Assembly (NCBI GenBank): GCA_964023275.1
Contig: OZ029918.1
Location: 12,424,855-12,488,854, forward strand
DNA: 64,000 nt
Direction: 5' to 3'
DNA from: Norana najaformis
Taxonomy: Eukaryota > Annelida > Clitellata > Crassiclitellata > Hormogastridae
Positions 1 to 9,907 of the stretch are shown piece after piece (position 1 is the stretch's first letter; each line of letters begins with the position of its first letter). Both the position numbers and the translations under genes were made by a program. Below the pieces are notes generated by a model. It saw only the letters and a program-made list of their open reading frames with translations. It had not been told where the DNA came from and did not search any database.

Positions 1-272
1 ATTTTAAGAATTGAAAAACATTTAAATGCATATCAAATGATGAATGAATTTCCTGCTAGAAACTGGAGTAAAAACAATCTCAACCGATTAATTAGACAAA
101 TTGACGCGAGTGCAAGTTCTAAACGTAAACCTGTTACTGGCCGTCCTCGTTCGGCACGTACCGCTGACAACATCGCCAGGAACTCATCAATGGAGCCATA
201 GATCAATGGGCACGTCGCATTGATGCAGTCATTCGAGCTCGTGGAAGACACATTGAATATTTATTTGATTAA
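1..272 (+). pseudogene. Transposase remnant (mariner-type), N-terminal HTH fused to C-terminal tail
   Basis: Frame 1 from base 1 encodes the helix-turn-helix part of a Tc1/mariner-like transposase (starts ILRIEKHLNAY, contains GRPRSARTADN). Around base 178 it jumps to a different frame that encodes the extreme C-terminus (LINGAIDQWARR, ending at TAA 270-272). The junction removes the DDE catalytic domain and shifts the frame, so no functional transposase can be made. The start codon is outside the window; in the second copy it lies at 43892. The family is recognised from the N-terminal and C-terminal motifs seen in many invertebrate mariner-like elements. Confidence 0.85.
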
Positions 273-554
273 ATAATTCTTGGATTTCTTAATGGCTATC
301 AATAATGCAAACTTGCAAAGACTAATTTTCCAAGTATTGTGTTTTGCAAGATAGACGAATTAAAATCATTGTAAACTGATACATATTCAGTACAGTAGTT
401 TTACGCAATTATTAATAAAGCTAAAAATGTAAATTTTTGAGCAGTTGTAGCTGATATAACGACCTTTAATTTGATGCATTAAGCATACACTTACTTGCTA
501 AACTGCCTAAGTTATAGGCCTTCAAAGTTGAACAAATACTTCTGGCCCACCCTG
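1..554 (+). mobile_element. Tc1/mariner-type element, internally deleted copy 1, cut by window edge
   Basis: The right end reads CCCACCCTG followed by a TA at 555-556, matching the termini of the complete copy at 43318-44098 in reverse orientation. Positions 1-178 are identical to the reverse complement of 43678-43855, and about 325-554 match 43318-43549 with only one or two differences. The middle of the transposase gene, including the DDE catalytic region, is missing. The left end lies outside the window. Two copies with different internal deletions indicate non-autonomous derivatives of one family. Class assignment rests on the TA target duplication and the helix-turn-helix transposase piece. 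Confidence 0.9.
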
Positions 555-674
555 TATATATCACATTACTGTACATAAACTTACATAACTACATACTTGA
601 AAATAACTGGAGCCGTTGTTGAAACTTAAGGGGCTTATCGCAATCAACCTGTTTGATGATGAACGCAATAGGCA

Positions 675-793
675 GGCCATTGTCTCATAGGCCATTGTCT
701 CATTGGCCATTGTCTCATAGGCCATTGTCTCATTGGCCATTGTCTCATAGGCCATTGTCTCATTGGCCATTGTCTCATTGGCCATTGTCTCAT
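675..793. repeat. 15-bp minisatellite, 8 copies
   Basis: Eight head-to-tail units of GGCCATTGTCTCATA or GGCCATTGTCTCATT with no length variation. The last base alternates in a pattern that gives a partial 30-bp higher-order unit. It lies in the intron upstream of the first visible guanylyl cyclase exon. Open frames across it result from the unit length being a multiple of three. Confidence 0.95.
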
Positions 794-898
794 CTGGCTG
801 TGTGGATTACCGACATAACACATTGAATTACAAGGCAGCTGACAGATATACTGTGACACCTAGGCTTCTTAAGATTACATTATAGGCTAATATTATTT

Positions 899-972
899 TA
901 TCTGTTTGCTTTTCTGTGTGTTTGGCTGTCTGTGCGTATGTCTGGCTGTCTGTCTGTATGTCTGTCTGCCAT
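899..972. repeat. Imperfect TCTG/TGTC tetranucleotide tract
   Basis: Degenerate CTGTCTGT-type microsatellite about 60 bp upstream of the guanylyl cyclase exon at 1036. Confidence 0.8.
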
Positions 973-1035
973 GTATTGGATTTTTGAATACCGACTAACG
1001 AGTAATAGGAAGGAAATGGTTGGCTGTGGTTTCAG

Positions 1036-1198
1036 GGCATGGAGTATCTGCATGAGTCGGTGATCGCTTCTCACGGTCATCTGCACAGTTCCAACTGCGT
1101 TGTCGACAACAAGTGGACCTGCAAAATTACGGACTACGGCATGGGCAAGTTCCGGCGAAGGGAAAAGCCGCAGGAAATGAATGACAAGTACTTCTCAA
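1036..1198 (+). CDS. Guanylyl cyclase exon: kinase-homology catalytic-loop region
   Basis: Acceptor TTTCAG ends at 1035; donor GTACGT starts at 1199. It encodes GMEYLHES, then [12 protein letters not shown] and [10 protein letters not shown], the pseudokinase versions of the HRD and DFG motifs. The exon ends in phase 1, and the split codon AGT (Ser) is completed by the next exon. Confidence 0.93.
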
Positions 1199-4100
1199 GT
1201 ACGTCGTTTCTGCTGTTTCTATAGTTTCGAAATGCTTTTCCAGTAAAGATTTGTTTTATGGCGCCGGTATGTAGTACAAGATGTATAAAGTTTTTAAATG
1301 TAGGAAGGATAAATTAGGCTATGACATATTTTCTCTCGCGCCATTTAATCTTGTACAGTCTAGAATACATTTAAATATTATATATTAGACTTAAACATAT
1401 GGAAATTAATCATTCATTGTTTTCGAACTGTTCTTTATTACACGAAAGACGTATTATACATACATTATGTAAACGACGTCACATTACTCGACATTCAGTT
1501 ACATTACACTGTGGTATACCGGATTACATTAATTAACTTCAAGTCCTCTGAGTGTGCAGCTTGATGCGCAGGTAAGCTTTGGACGGCACCTGAGTTGCTG
1601 AGGCTGCCCGAAGAGGATGTGCCACTCTATGGGACGCAGAAGGGAGATGTCTACTCGTATGGCATCATTTTGCAAGAGCTAGCCATGCGAGATATTCCTT
1701 TTCCGAAGCTCGCACTGTCAGTGACCTACCATGGTACGCAGCTCTTATAAGCTTACGATTAGACTTACATGGCATTCGATCACCAATTCGTTTGTCTGAT
1801 TAGGTGTGGGAGGGAAATGATTATAAATCTTCTGTCAGAAAATATAATCATATCTAGACTTAATCTAATCTCGTCTAATCCGATTGCCATACTTTATCAC
1901 ATTCATTTGATCGAAAATAGCCACATGTATGCGATTATGCATGGGTGCATTACACTGCATATACATAACTATATATATATACAAATTAACTATATATACA
2001 AATGTATACATACATAATAAGCACATTTATAAATAAATAAAAACATACATACACATACATATTCACATACACATACATACACACATACATGCATGCATAC
2101 ATACATTCACATACATACACGCATACTGACACACATACATACATACATACGTGCATGCATACATACATTCACACATACATACACGCATACTTACACACAT
2201 ACATACACACATACATGCATGCATACATACGTTCACACATACATACACGCATACTTACACACATACATACATACATACACACATGCATACATACACACAT
2301 ACATACTTAAATACGCACACACGTGCATACATACATACACATATGCATCCATACATACATGACGCATGCATACCTAGACCGGTGGGTCAACGTGCATATG
2401 AACCCCCCCTATATGTAAATGTGCCATTTCATCCAATCCATTTCATCGGCTCCTGTGCCATCTGTTTTCACAGACGTTGTGCAAATGGTGAAGGTGGCAA
2501 GTGATCCACCGTTTCGACCAAAGGTTCCAGAAAGCGCGTGTTCTGCCGAGTGGATGCGTCTAATGACCCACTGCTGGGAAGAGGACCCCGACCAACGACC
2601 CTCGTTCAAAGAGGTCATGAAGTCTGCACAGCTGCTCAGCGGAGGACAGTAAGACAACTCCACTGGAGCCCTTTAACCTCGGGTCAATAGGTCACGCGTC
2701 AGTAATTAACACTGCTGTGTTGTTTAGAGCACCAGTTGAGAGTTTCCCAAAATGCGCCATTTGCACCAATTTCTAACTGAACTTTACATCATTTCCGCGA
2801 GCGCAGGCAGCACTTTTATATGACACTTAAAAGGCGCTATATTAAGTGTCTAGATAAAATACGTACATAAATACATGGTTGTATGCATACATACAAAACA
2901 TACGTGTATACATATATGTATACATTTCACTTGCAATAGGATTGCCTCAACCTCATTTTTGGTATAACATCTCAGAATAAAGTTTTCTAACATAAAATTG
3001 GTGCAATGGCAGATTGCCAGTGTGTTTGCCTTTACCTCCGCGTCCGGGCTTCACACCCTGCTTAGTGTCTTCTAGCATATTAAGAATTTTTCAGCTCTGC
3101 TTATTATATTGCTCGTATCTTAATCGCGTTCCTGCTACAAGATCAACTAGCTTCAAAAACTCTTCTGGCAGCTTCTGCAATAGGCAATACGCAGGAGGTA
3201 ATAAGGCAACACACTTGGCAACATGCCTTTGCAGAAATTCCTCATTGACAAAGTCACGATGTCGAAAGGGTGAGTTTGTTGATGCGCCAAAAATCTACTG
3301 ATAGTAGGCCTATAATTTCAACCTCCAAACTCTAAACTTCGGTTCGAGTCCATTTACCGACCCCAAAAGAACAAGTCTGAGTGCGCATAAATTTTTGTTT
3401 ACACAACCGTAACACAGCAATAACCACAAGGTAACTATAACATAACCATAAGGTAACTATGACATAATCATAAGGTAACTATAACATAACCATAAGGTAA
3501 CTATAACATAACCATAAGGTAACTATGACATAATCATAAGGTAACTATAACATAACCATAAGGTAACTATAACATAATCATAAGGTAACTATAACATAAC
3601 CATAAGGTAACTATAACATAACCATAAGGTAACTATAACATAATCATAAGGTAACTATAACATAACCATAAGGTAACTATAACATAATCATAAGGTAACT
3701 ATAACATAACCATAAGGTAACTATTACATAATCATAAGGTAACTATAACATAACCATAAGGTAACTATAACATAACCATAAGGTAACTATAACATAACCA
3801 TAAGGTAACTATAACATAATCATAAGGTAACTATAACATAACCATAAGGTAACTATAACATAACCATAAGGTAACTATAACATAACCATAAGGTAACTAT
3901 AACATAATCATAAGGTAACTATAACATAACCATAAGGTAACTATCACGTATTCATAAGGTAACTATAACATAACCATAAGGTAACTATCACGTAATCATA
4001 AGGTAACTATCACATAACCATAAGGTAACTATAACATAACCATAAGGTAACTATAACATAACCATAAGGTAACTATCACGTAATCATAAGGTAACTATAA

Positions 4101-7100
4101 CATAACCGTAAGGTAACTGTCAACGATCTTCTGAAGCTGTCTGTTGATTGGGTTTCGAATCGTCGACTCGCCAGATCTGAAGCGTGGTGATGATGATGAT
4201 GATGATATGATGATGATGGTGATGATGATGATGATGATGGTGACGATGATAATGATATGTAGAGCGATCAACATCGTGGACAATATGATGAAGCGCCTGG
4301 AGAAGCATAACCAGAAACTGGAGGAGTTGGTGGCAGAGAGAACGGCTGAACTGAACGTCGAGAAGAAGAAAGTGGAATCGCTGCTCTACAACATCTTGCC
4401 TAAGTACGATTAACAGGGGGTCAGCTGAATTAATTATTGATTGTTTGATTGACTAAATTTTTATAGATATAATAGATTCTCCTGTTCATTGATTCGTCAG
4501 TTCTTTCGTTCTGCTTGTGTACTTTCGTTCTGTGTTCGCTTGTGTTAAATACGCAGATGTATCTATGACTCTTTTGCGTCTGCGAATAAGTCTGTTCTTT
4601 TCCACGTCTGCCTAGTTCTCTATCTTCTTACTCTCTGTACGTCTTCCTGTCTGCCTGTCTGTCTGTCGGTCGGTGCGGCTGTTGTCTGTTATCTGCCTTT
4701 GTCATTAGGAATGATTTTTGTGAAGCACGATGATCTTTTGATAGCGCGCTGGCTCTGTAATCTAACGATTGCGAGTTCGAGCCTGATGAGCGGACGCCGT
4801 GTAACGACCTGGACAAGTTGTTGACTCACATCTGTCTGGCGTCTAAGATTCAGATTTACTGACCATGTGCATCTTTTAAGTGCAATAACGAAATAAATGA
4901 AATGCGATGTTAGAGTTTGTCAGTGGTTTGTGTTTGTAGGGGTACAATATATGAATGAGTGAACGAATGTAGAAATCTTTGGCGTTTATTCTTATAATCT
5001 TTGTTTGATCTGTGGTCTCTAGAAGCGTTGCTGAGAGTCTGATGCGACAGGGTCGTGTCACTCCAGAGGCTTTCGATTCTGCGACCATCTATTTTTCGGA
5101 CATCGTTGGATTCATGAAGATCAACCAAACGAGTACTGCCTACCAGGTATTCGATCTGCATCTTCAAAATTTATCTTCCATTTAATTCAGGACGACGACG
5201 CTGTTCTAAGAGGTGCTATATAAATATTCCGATATATGATGATGATGGTGATGACGTTGACGACGGCGATGACGATGACGACGATGATGATGAGGAGAAG
5301 GAGGAGGAGGAGGAGGATATGCTTATTTATAATCACGAATTCAGTCGTGACGCCATCTATTGCCGGGTGCTAAATGATTGATCTCCAGTGCTTCCCGAGC
5401 CTCTTTGATACAAGCACCGCTGCCTGAGCTGAGTTGGACAAGGAACTAGGAACACTGTAGGCAAAAGATTCTGTTTCGCGATTTCTTATTTCTAATTTCA
5501 TCCATTAAGTTGATACAAATCACTTGAGGTAACGAAATAATGGGGGATGAATGCGTCGCGTTGCAAAATAGAACTAAGCGACGTAATGAGATGACGTAAT
5601 TAGATGGTTTAATGGTATGACGTCAAAGTATGCAACATTATTTGGTTATGGTACTCGTAATTATACGAGGAATCATGGCTGTAATCCCTTAGTAACAATA
5701 ACTTGACTGCTGAACGTTGTTTGAATGACAGTGACGATCGAATCTTTCTTGATGAAAAACATGGAATGCATTTTAGCAAATTCTAAGCTCCGACTGCAGA
5801 AATCGTGCCCCATAAGTTAAGATATTGGTGTCAGACAAAATCACAGTAAATAGTAGGCATCCAATGTTAACATACCAACAGTCTGTTGGCAGCCCCGAAG
5901 GCTCCGAACTAGCTACAGTTTAGTTATCCGTCATAATAAAGAAACATCATTTGGCATAAACTTAGTTCAAGAGGAACTTATGCTCCCCTACCTCTAAACG
6001 AACACTTTTTTATCAAAGCGAAGTAACACTTTACAATCAAAACTTCACTGAATTCAAAAGGAACTCGTGCACTAACCAATGCAAGTGTTTTTTTTAAATC
6101 ATTGCTTGCTCCATCAAATAGCTCGTTTTGAATGGATCCGTCTGTTCTCCCATCAAACCGAAACGACTGTGAAGAACTTCTAATAGTATGTTATTAGCTT
6201 TTGAAACAAAGCTAAATTGATTGACAGGTGGCATACATCTTATTTCCGTGTAACAGGTGGTGGCATTGCTGAATGGCATCTATTCGATATTCGACGGTGT
6301 CACCGATAAGTATGATGTCTATAAGGTATAACAGTCTCCAGACGAAATTCATGTTGATTTGGCTTTAATCGAATGGCGAGTTACTGTTCCACATCTAAAG
6401 CCACTGGTACAAACGCTAATACATGCCGTTAGCGCTAATGGCTAGTACTAATACTGGCGTTGCCATTTATTACTAGATTTTTTGCATTCGTCAGGTATTA
6501 GGATTATTAAGTTACCATCTGGTAATTCTTGAATCTTTTTTGCTAAAAGGCGCCCTATCATTAAACTGTTGCGATTGTGTTTGCACCTCAGCCGAAAGAT
6601 CCTCTGATCTCAAGACCACACTTATATGAGGAGTTCTTCTAGAGGCTATAAATGGTGTTAACTTCACCTTTTTAACCTTTCCATAGCGGGGCATTGGAAG
6701 GCGCCCTTTTCTTTCTCTTAGGCCCTAAAGCCAGCAACGGATGGCCTCGAAGGTCATTGCAGGAATGCCGTTCCTATCTGGCGCTATATAAAATCATTCT
6801 TCGTGACGAAGGACTAGCAAATGTTCACTAAAATTTGCCTACCAAATCAGCTTTTGAGGCTAGTACCCGCAATCGTCACTGTATCACGCAGTCACCGATT
6901 AGGTCACCGTGTCGCACAGGACCGCATAGCAAAACAGCTTTTGTGTGCATAGGCCGTTAAAGGCTGATTTGAATATTATGACCTATAAAACAATAAGTAT
7001 TGTGTGTGCCATAAGTATTGTATGACTGATCTTTAACATTTACATATGATATTATATAATATATGTTAACCATTTCTGAGTTTACTTTAAGATTTACAAT

Positions 7101-7805
7101 ACTAAAATGCAGACTAGACTTAATATTCTTATTAAAGGAGCATAATAACAAGATAAAATCTCGCAAGTTAGCCAATGTTGAACCCTAGACCTTAATTGCT
7201 TTTTACAGTGTGAGACGATTGGCGATGTTTACATGGTGGCCAGTGGACTTCCGATACGCAATGGTGACCGTCACGCTTCAGAGATTGCAACAATGGCGCT
7301 GCATCTGTTGAGCAGCGTTGCCTCGTTTAAGATACCTCACATGCCGGACAAGATGCTCCAGCTGCGAATTGGAATTCATTCTGGTGAGACAGAAATTGAC
7401 AACTAACCAACCTCTAGATCAGCAGCTACATCCGTTCATAGGAACAACGAGCTCACTTGAGTTCCTTATGAACTCTGTGTGTCTGTGTGTGTGTGTCTGT
7501 CTGTCTCTCTGTCTCTCTGTCTGTCTCTCTGTTTGTCTATTTCTCTGTCAGGGCTTGCTTCTCCGAACGGAAGCTTTGCCGAAACGGTAGGCCCTATGTT
7601 CGATTCATGCTCCGAACACCATGTATCGATGGGTGCAATCGAGATCCTTTTGAATATCGTGGTTTGAACTGCATACTTTCGATGAATTTGAGATGCGGAC
7701 CAGATGTCACCAGTCGGCTGCTAAGAACATCGACTCTACGAGAAGCAGCCGAATACCAAATGAACGCGCTTTTGATCACAGAGTGTCAGAGTGACAAAGA
7801 AAGGT

Positions 7806-7885
<80 letters not shown>

Positions 7886-9789
7886 GTACCTAGTACCGTA
7901 TAATTCAGCAGTATTGGTTAGATTTACGGTGATTACGACAATCATGACTATGACTATAACGATGACTATGACAGCGACTGTGGCAGTGACGATGACAATG
8001 ACAATATCAATGACTATGACAATCACGATGTCAGTGACTGTTGATGGCAATGACAATGACGATTACAATGACGATGACAACATCACTGTTGCTGATAGAT
8101 TTTGCTTGTGTCTAGGTCCTGTTGTGGCTGGTGTCGTAGGTCAAAAGATGCCTCACTACTGTCTGTTCGGAGACACAGTGAACACAGCATCCAGGATGCA
8201 ATCCGGTGGTCTAGGTAGGCGTCATTGGGTCAGTCGCGATCAGTACGCTATTTAACCGTCTTTGTATGGAAATGTAAGAAGATAAAGGTAAAGTAGCATA
8301 CTTGTTTACATGCCTCTATAGAAATTCGTCAGAAGCGTGGTCCTAAGACAGAAGAGAGGAAAACATGACCACGATAAAGAGATTAAACCCCTAAGTTTTG
8401 CTGTAACGAATAACTAGGCACAGAGTTCAAATGGACGAGTTACCTGATTACAGATAAGGACTCTTAGAAGTCTTTGAAAAAATAAAGAGATTTTAATAAC
8501 AACTGTGTAGTGGCGATAGTGGAGTAAAAGGGTTAGTACATATGAAATGGGAGCAATTTTAATACTAAAATTGAGTTTTAGATGTTTAGGGAAGATATGA
8601 GATTAATGGAGTGGACTAGACGAAGAAGACGAAGCATATGAGAGAGAACATAATGCAGTAGTACTATGGTAGTAGTATTTGGTCATGTGACACGGTAGCC
8701 GATTGGTTTGATCGTTCGCTGGTAACGCGGAATATGTGCCATGGGTTCGAGTCTTCCCAAGACGGTCACTGTGTGCAGACCTTGGACAAATCCTACCCGC
8801 ACAACTGCTCAGCGCTGTCGATTTATGCTTAATCCTTTAGATACTGTACGCAACGAATACTAAGAGCGAAGGTTGATATTGATAAGACGCTTGTTTCTTT
8901 TGGCCCAGCTCTGCGCATACATTCCAGCAGCACATGCGCAGATCTGCTTTTGAGCAGTGGAGAATTCCAGCTGGACTATCGAGGAGAACGCGAGGTCAAG
9001 GTATACAGAGTCTCCATATATCTATAGAGCATATCCGTTTTTTCATTTCCATATGCACTTGGTGAGGTTTTGACTGTTTCTTTCATTTAGCTCATGGCGT
9101 CCATGTGTTTACTCAGAAGTACTCACATGGGAGCATCGCCGAAAGAGAATATTTGTTCAGGTGGTTCCCGGTGATTCAATGATTCTCTGACTATATTTCA
9201 TTCACTGCGAATATTATATCACAGTTATTCCTTTGTATTCATGTCATTCCACTTCCCATCATCCTTCTGAAATTACCTTTCGTTAGATTCAGATGTGTTC
9301 CGCTCATTTAATCTATTCTATAATATTATATTCTTTAATATTTTATTCTACTTTAGTCAATATCGTTTCTGTTTGAGTTCCATGACTTCTGTATCACCTG
9401 ATATTCTCCGAAATCCTTGGGTCTGCAGTCAATGGCGGATTTACCTGTATGGTGAGGGGCGGTTCGCCCCCCCGCGCCCCTCTTGGTTATATGTCGGCGC
9501 ATTTCAGACCAGACCAGTGCATGGTGCAAATGCAGAATGTGGCGCGCCTTTGAAAAAGCTCTCGCCCCCCCACGCAAGCAATCCTGGAGCTGCCACTGGT
9601 TCCAGGCTCAGCATAGGCATTAAGTTCAGTCCATCCAAAGGTCAAGGTTGATCATTCCGGGGTCTGTTGTGTGTGCTGCAGGGCAAAGGCCTCATGAAGA
9701 CTTACTGGGTTCTGTCAAAGAATGGATTCGACATGCCACTCCCTAACCTTTCATTGGCAGCATCGCTTGAGGAACACGATTTCAAATAA
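1036..9789 (+). CDS. Receptor-type guanylyl cyclase, last ten coding exons (5' part outside window)
   Basis: Membrane guanylyl cyclases convert GTP to cGMP after ligand binding. Joining exons 1036-1198, 1572-1733, 2474-2648, 4263-4403, 5023-5146, 6257-6325, 7209-7383, 8116-8214, 8909-9000 and 9682-9789 gives one open frame of 435 residues plus TAA, all introns GT-AG with phases that fit. Residues 1-165 are the C-lobe of the kinase-homology domain, with SSNCVVD replacing the kinase HRD loop and DYG replacing DFG, as is usual in this family. Residues 168-213 form the dimerisation helix (NIVDNMM to LLYNILPK). Residues 214-400 are the cyclase domain. Metal aspartates D240 (SDIVGF) and D284 (ETIGD), guanine-selecting E280 and C352 (HYCLFGD), and N359/R363 (NTASRM) are all present, so it should be active. 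[10 protein letters not shown] closes the domain. The extracellular, transmembrane and kinase N-lobe exons must lie upstream. It resembles natriuretic-peptide-type receptors most, but I cannot name the orthologue. Confidence 0.95.
1572..1733 (+). CDS. Guanylyl cyclase exon: kinase-homology APE-like region
   Basis: Acceptor GCGCAG ends at 1571; donor GTACGC starts at 1734. It encodes LWTAPELLR (APE motif equivalent) and [13 protein letters not shown], standard kinase-homology C-lobe helices. Phase 1 in and phase 1 out. Confidence 0.93.
2000..2372. repeat. CATA/ACAC microsatellite in guanylyl cyclase intron
   Basis: About 370 bp of imperfect CATACATA and ACACATAC units with GCATGCATA interruptions. 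Open frames on both strands are repeat artefacts. Confidence 0.95.
2474..2648 (+). CDS. Guanylyl cyclase exon: end of kinase-homology domain
   Basis: Acceptor TTCACAG ends at 2473; donor GTAAGA starts at 2649. It encodes DVVQMVK and [15 protein letters not shown], the conserved W-x6-RP motif that ends kinase folds. A CATA microsatellite lies upstream in the same intron. Reading past the donor hits TAA at 2650, so splicing is required. Confidence 0.93.
3428..4118. repeat. 22-bp minisatellite, 32 phased copies, intronic
   Basis: The core AAGGTAACTAT recurs every 22 bp exactly from 3428 to 4110 (31 intervals of 22), with no indels. Variation is confined to a few sites (AACCAT/AATCAT and AACAT/GACAT/CACGT). 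It lies on the sense strand of the guanylyl cyclase intron between exons ending 2648 and starting 4263. Confidence 0.97.
4186..4258. repeat. GAT/ATG trinucleotide tract abutting a splice acceptor
   Basis: Imperfect GATGATGAT tract ending four bases before the acceptor AG at 4261-4262. It occupies the place where a polypyrimidine tract would normally be. Confidence 0.9.
4263..4403 (+). CDS. Guanylyl cyclase exon: dimerisation coiled-coil helix
   Basis: Acceptor ATGTAG ends at 4262; donor GTACGA starts at 4404. It encodes [27 protein letters not shown] and LLYNILPK, the signalling helix that links pseudokinase and cyclase domains. The acceptor is preceded by GAT/ATG repeats rather than pyrimidines. 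A purely genomic reading could extend the frame upstream through that repeat, but the phase fit favours 4263. Confidence 0.9.
4735..4870 (+). mobile_element. tRNA-derived SINE-like copy in intron
   Basis: A box B-like GAGTTCGAGCC (4773-4783) is followed by the shared body word CCTGGACAAGTTGTTGACTC (4809-4828). The same layout recurs at 8690, 10530 and 17640 in this window. Exact ends were not determined. Confidence 0.6.
5023..5146 (+). CDS. Guanylyl cyclase exon: first metal-binding aspartate
   Basis: Acceptor CTCTAG ends at 5022; donor GTATTC starts at 5147. It encodes [10 protein letters not shown], then [11 protein letters not shown] with the first metal-binding Asp of class III cyclases. 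It ends in phase 0. Confidence 0.93.
5226..5322. repeat. GAT/GAC/GAG trinucleotide tract in intron
   Basis: Purine-rich imperfect trinucleotide run directly after a GTGCTATATAAAT LINE/SINE-type tail at 5213-5225. Confidence 0.85.
5330..6250. other. Guanylyl cyclase intron, mostly unique sequence
   Basis: No coding or structured element recognised. The acceptor region of the next exon begins near 6240. Confidence 0.5.
6257..6325 (+). CDS. Guanylyl cyclase exon: 23-codon microexon of the cyclase core
   Basis: Acceptor TAACAG ends at 6256; donor GTATAA starts at 6326. It encodes [14 protein letters not shown] and DKYDVYK, the helix and strand between the two metal aspartates. Exactly 69 nt, phase 0 at both ends. 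Confidence 0.93.
6770..6795 (+). repeat. LINE/SINE-type GGCGCTATATAAA tail in intron
   Basis: GGCGCTATATAAAA matches the 3'-terminal word found at many places in the window, including directly behind LINE coding remnants at 41593. The associated body upstream is too diverged to delimit. Confidence 0.5.
7209..7383 (+). CDS. Guanylyl cyclase exon: guanine-specificity Glu and second metal Asp
   Basis: Acceptor TTACAG ends at 7208; donor GTGAGA starts at 7384. It encodes [19 protein letters not shown] with the purine-selecting Glu and second Asp, ending at LRIGIHSG. A Cys stands where most family members have Val just before the Glu. It ends in phase 1. Confidence 0.93.
7478..7550. repeat. TCTG/TCTC tract in intron
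   Basis: Imperfect CTGTCTCT microsatellite in the intron between exons ending 7383 and starting 8116. Confidence 0.85.
7809..7882. repeat. Compound (TG)n(AG)n microsatellite
   Basis: About 19 TG units followed immediately by about 18 AG units. Intronic. Confidence 0.97.
7920..8085. repeat. Degenerate hexamer tract (GACTAT/GACAAT type)
   Basis: A purine-biased run of GAC-NAT and GACAATGAC units just upstream of the exon at 8116. Apparent coding frames here (MTMT-type) are repeat translations. Confidence 0.8.
8116..8214 (+). CDS. Guanylyl cyclase exon: [15 protein letters not shown] core
   Basis: Acceptor GTCTAG ends at 8115; donor GTAGGC starts at 8215. It encodes PVVAGVVG and [17 protein letters not shown]: the Cys contacts guanine and Asn/Arg stabilise the transition state in the family. 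Phase 1 in, phase 1 out. Confidence 0.94.
8685..8845 (+). mobile_element. tRNA-derived SINE-like copy in intron
   Basis: A box A-like TAGCCGATTGG (8696-8706) and box B-like GGTTCGAGTCT (8744-8754) lie 48 bp apart, followed by CCTTGGACAAATCC. This is the RNA polymerase III promoter layout of a tRNA-derived SINE head. The tRNA fold itself is degraded, so it is not a tRNA gene. Confidence 0.7.
8909..9000 (+). CDS. Guanylyl cyclase exon: late cyclase domain
   Basis: Acceptor GCCCAG ends at 8908; donor GTATAC starts at 9001. It encodes [14 protein letters not shown] and [12 protein letters not shown]. It ends in phase 0. Confidence 0.9.
9430..9598. mobile_element. Short non-autonomous DNA element, CAGTGGCGG-type, copy 1
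   Basis: Starts CAATGGCGGATTTA and ends GCTGCCACTG, imperfect inverted termini. Its body (GGGGCGGTTCGCCC, TTGGTTATATG, CACGCAAGCAATCCTGGA) matches a second copy at 25387-25553. Such termini suggest hAT-like elements, but I find no matching 8-bp target duplication. Confidence 0.7.
9682..9789 (+). CDS. Guanylyl cyclase terminal coding exon
   Basis: Acceptor CTGCAG ends at 9681. It encodes [15 protein letters not shown], the usual end of the cyclase domain, followed by a short tail of about 20 residues and stop TAA at 9787-9789. Confidence 0.93.
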   Translation, partial: GKGLMKTYWVLSKNGFDMPLPNLSLAASLEEHDFK

Positions 9790-9907
9790 TCGAACAACGA
9801 AGCCGGCTGCTACATCCACGGCGTCCAAGATCTGAGCATTAATCCGCTTCTTACTTTACACCTTTGCGCGAATTCATCCTCGCAAATGCATAACAGAGTT
9901 GGAAGAA

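Noticed and set aside
3428..4118. CRISPR-like or promoter array in the 22-bp repeat
   Set aside because: No spacers, constant 22-bp period, and an intronic location in an animal gene. It is a minisatellite.
4144..4413. Asp/Met-rich extension of the dimerisation exon
   Set aside because: The extension is the GAT repeat. Homology and phase place the exon start at 4263 after an AG.
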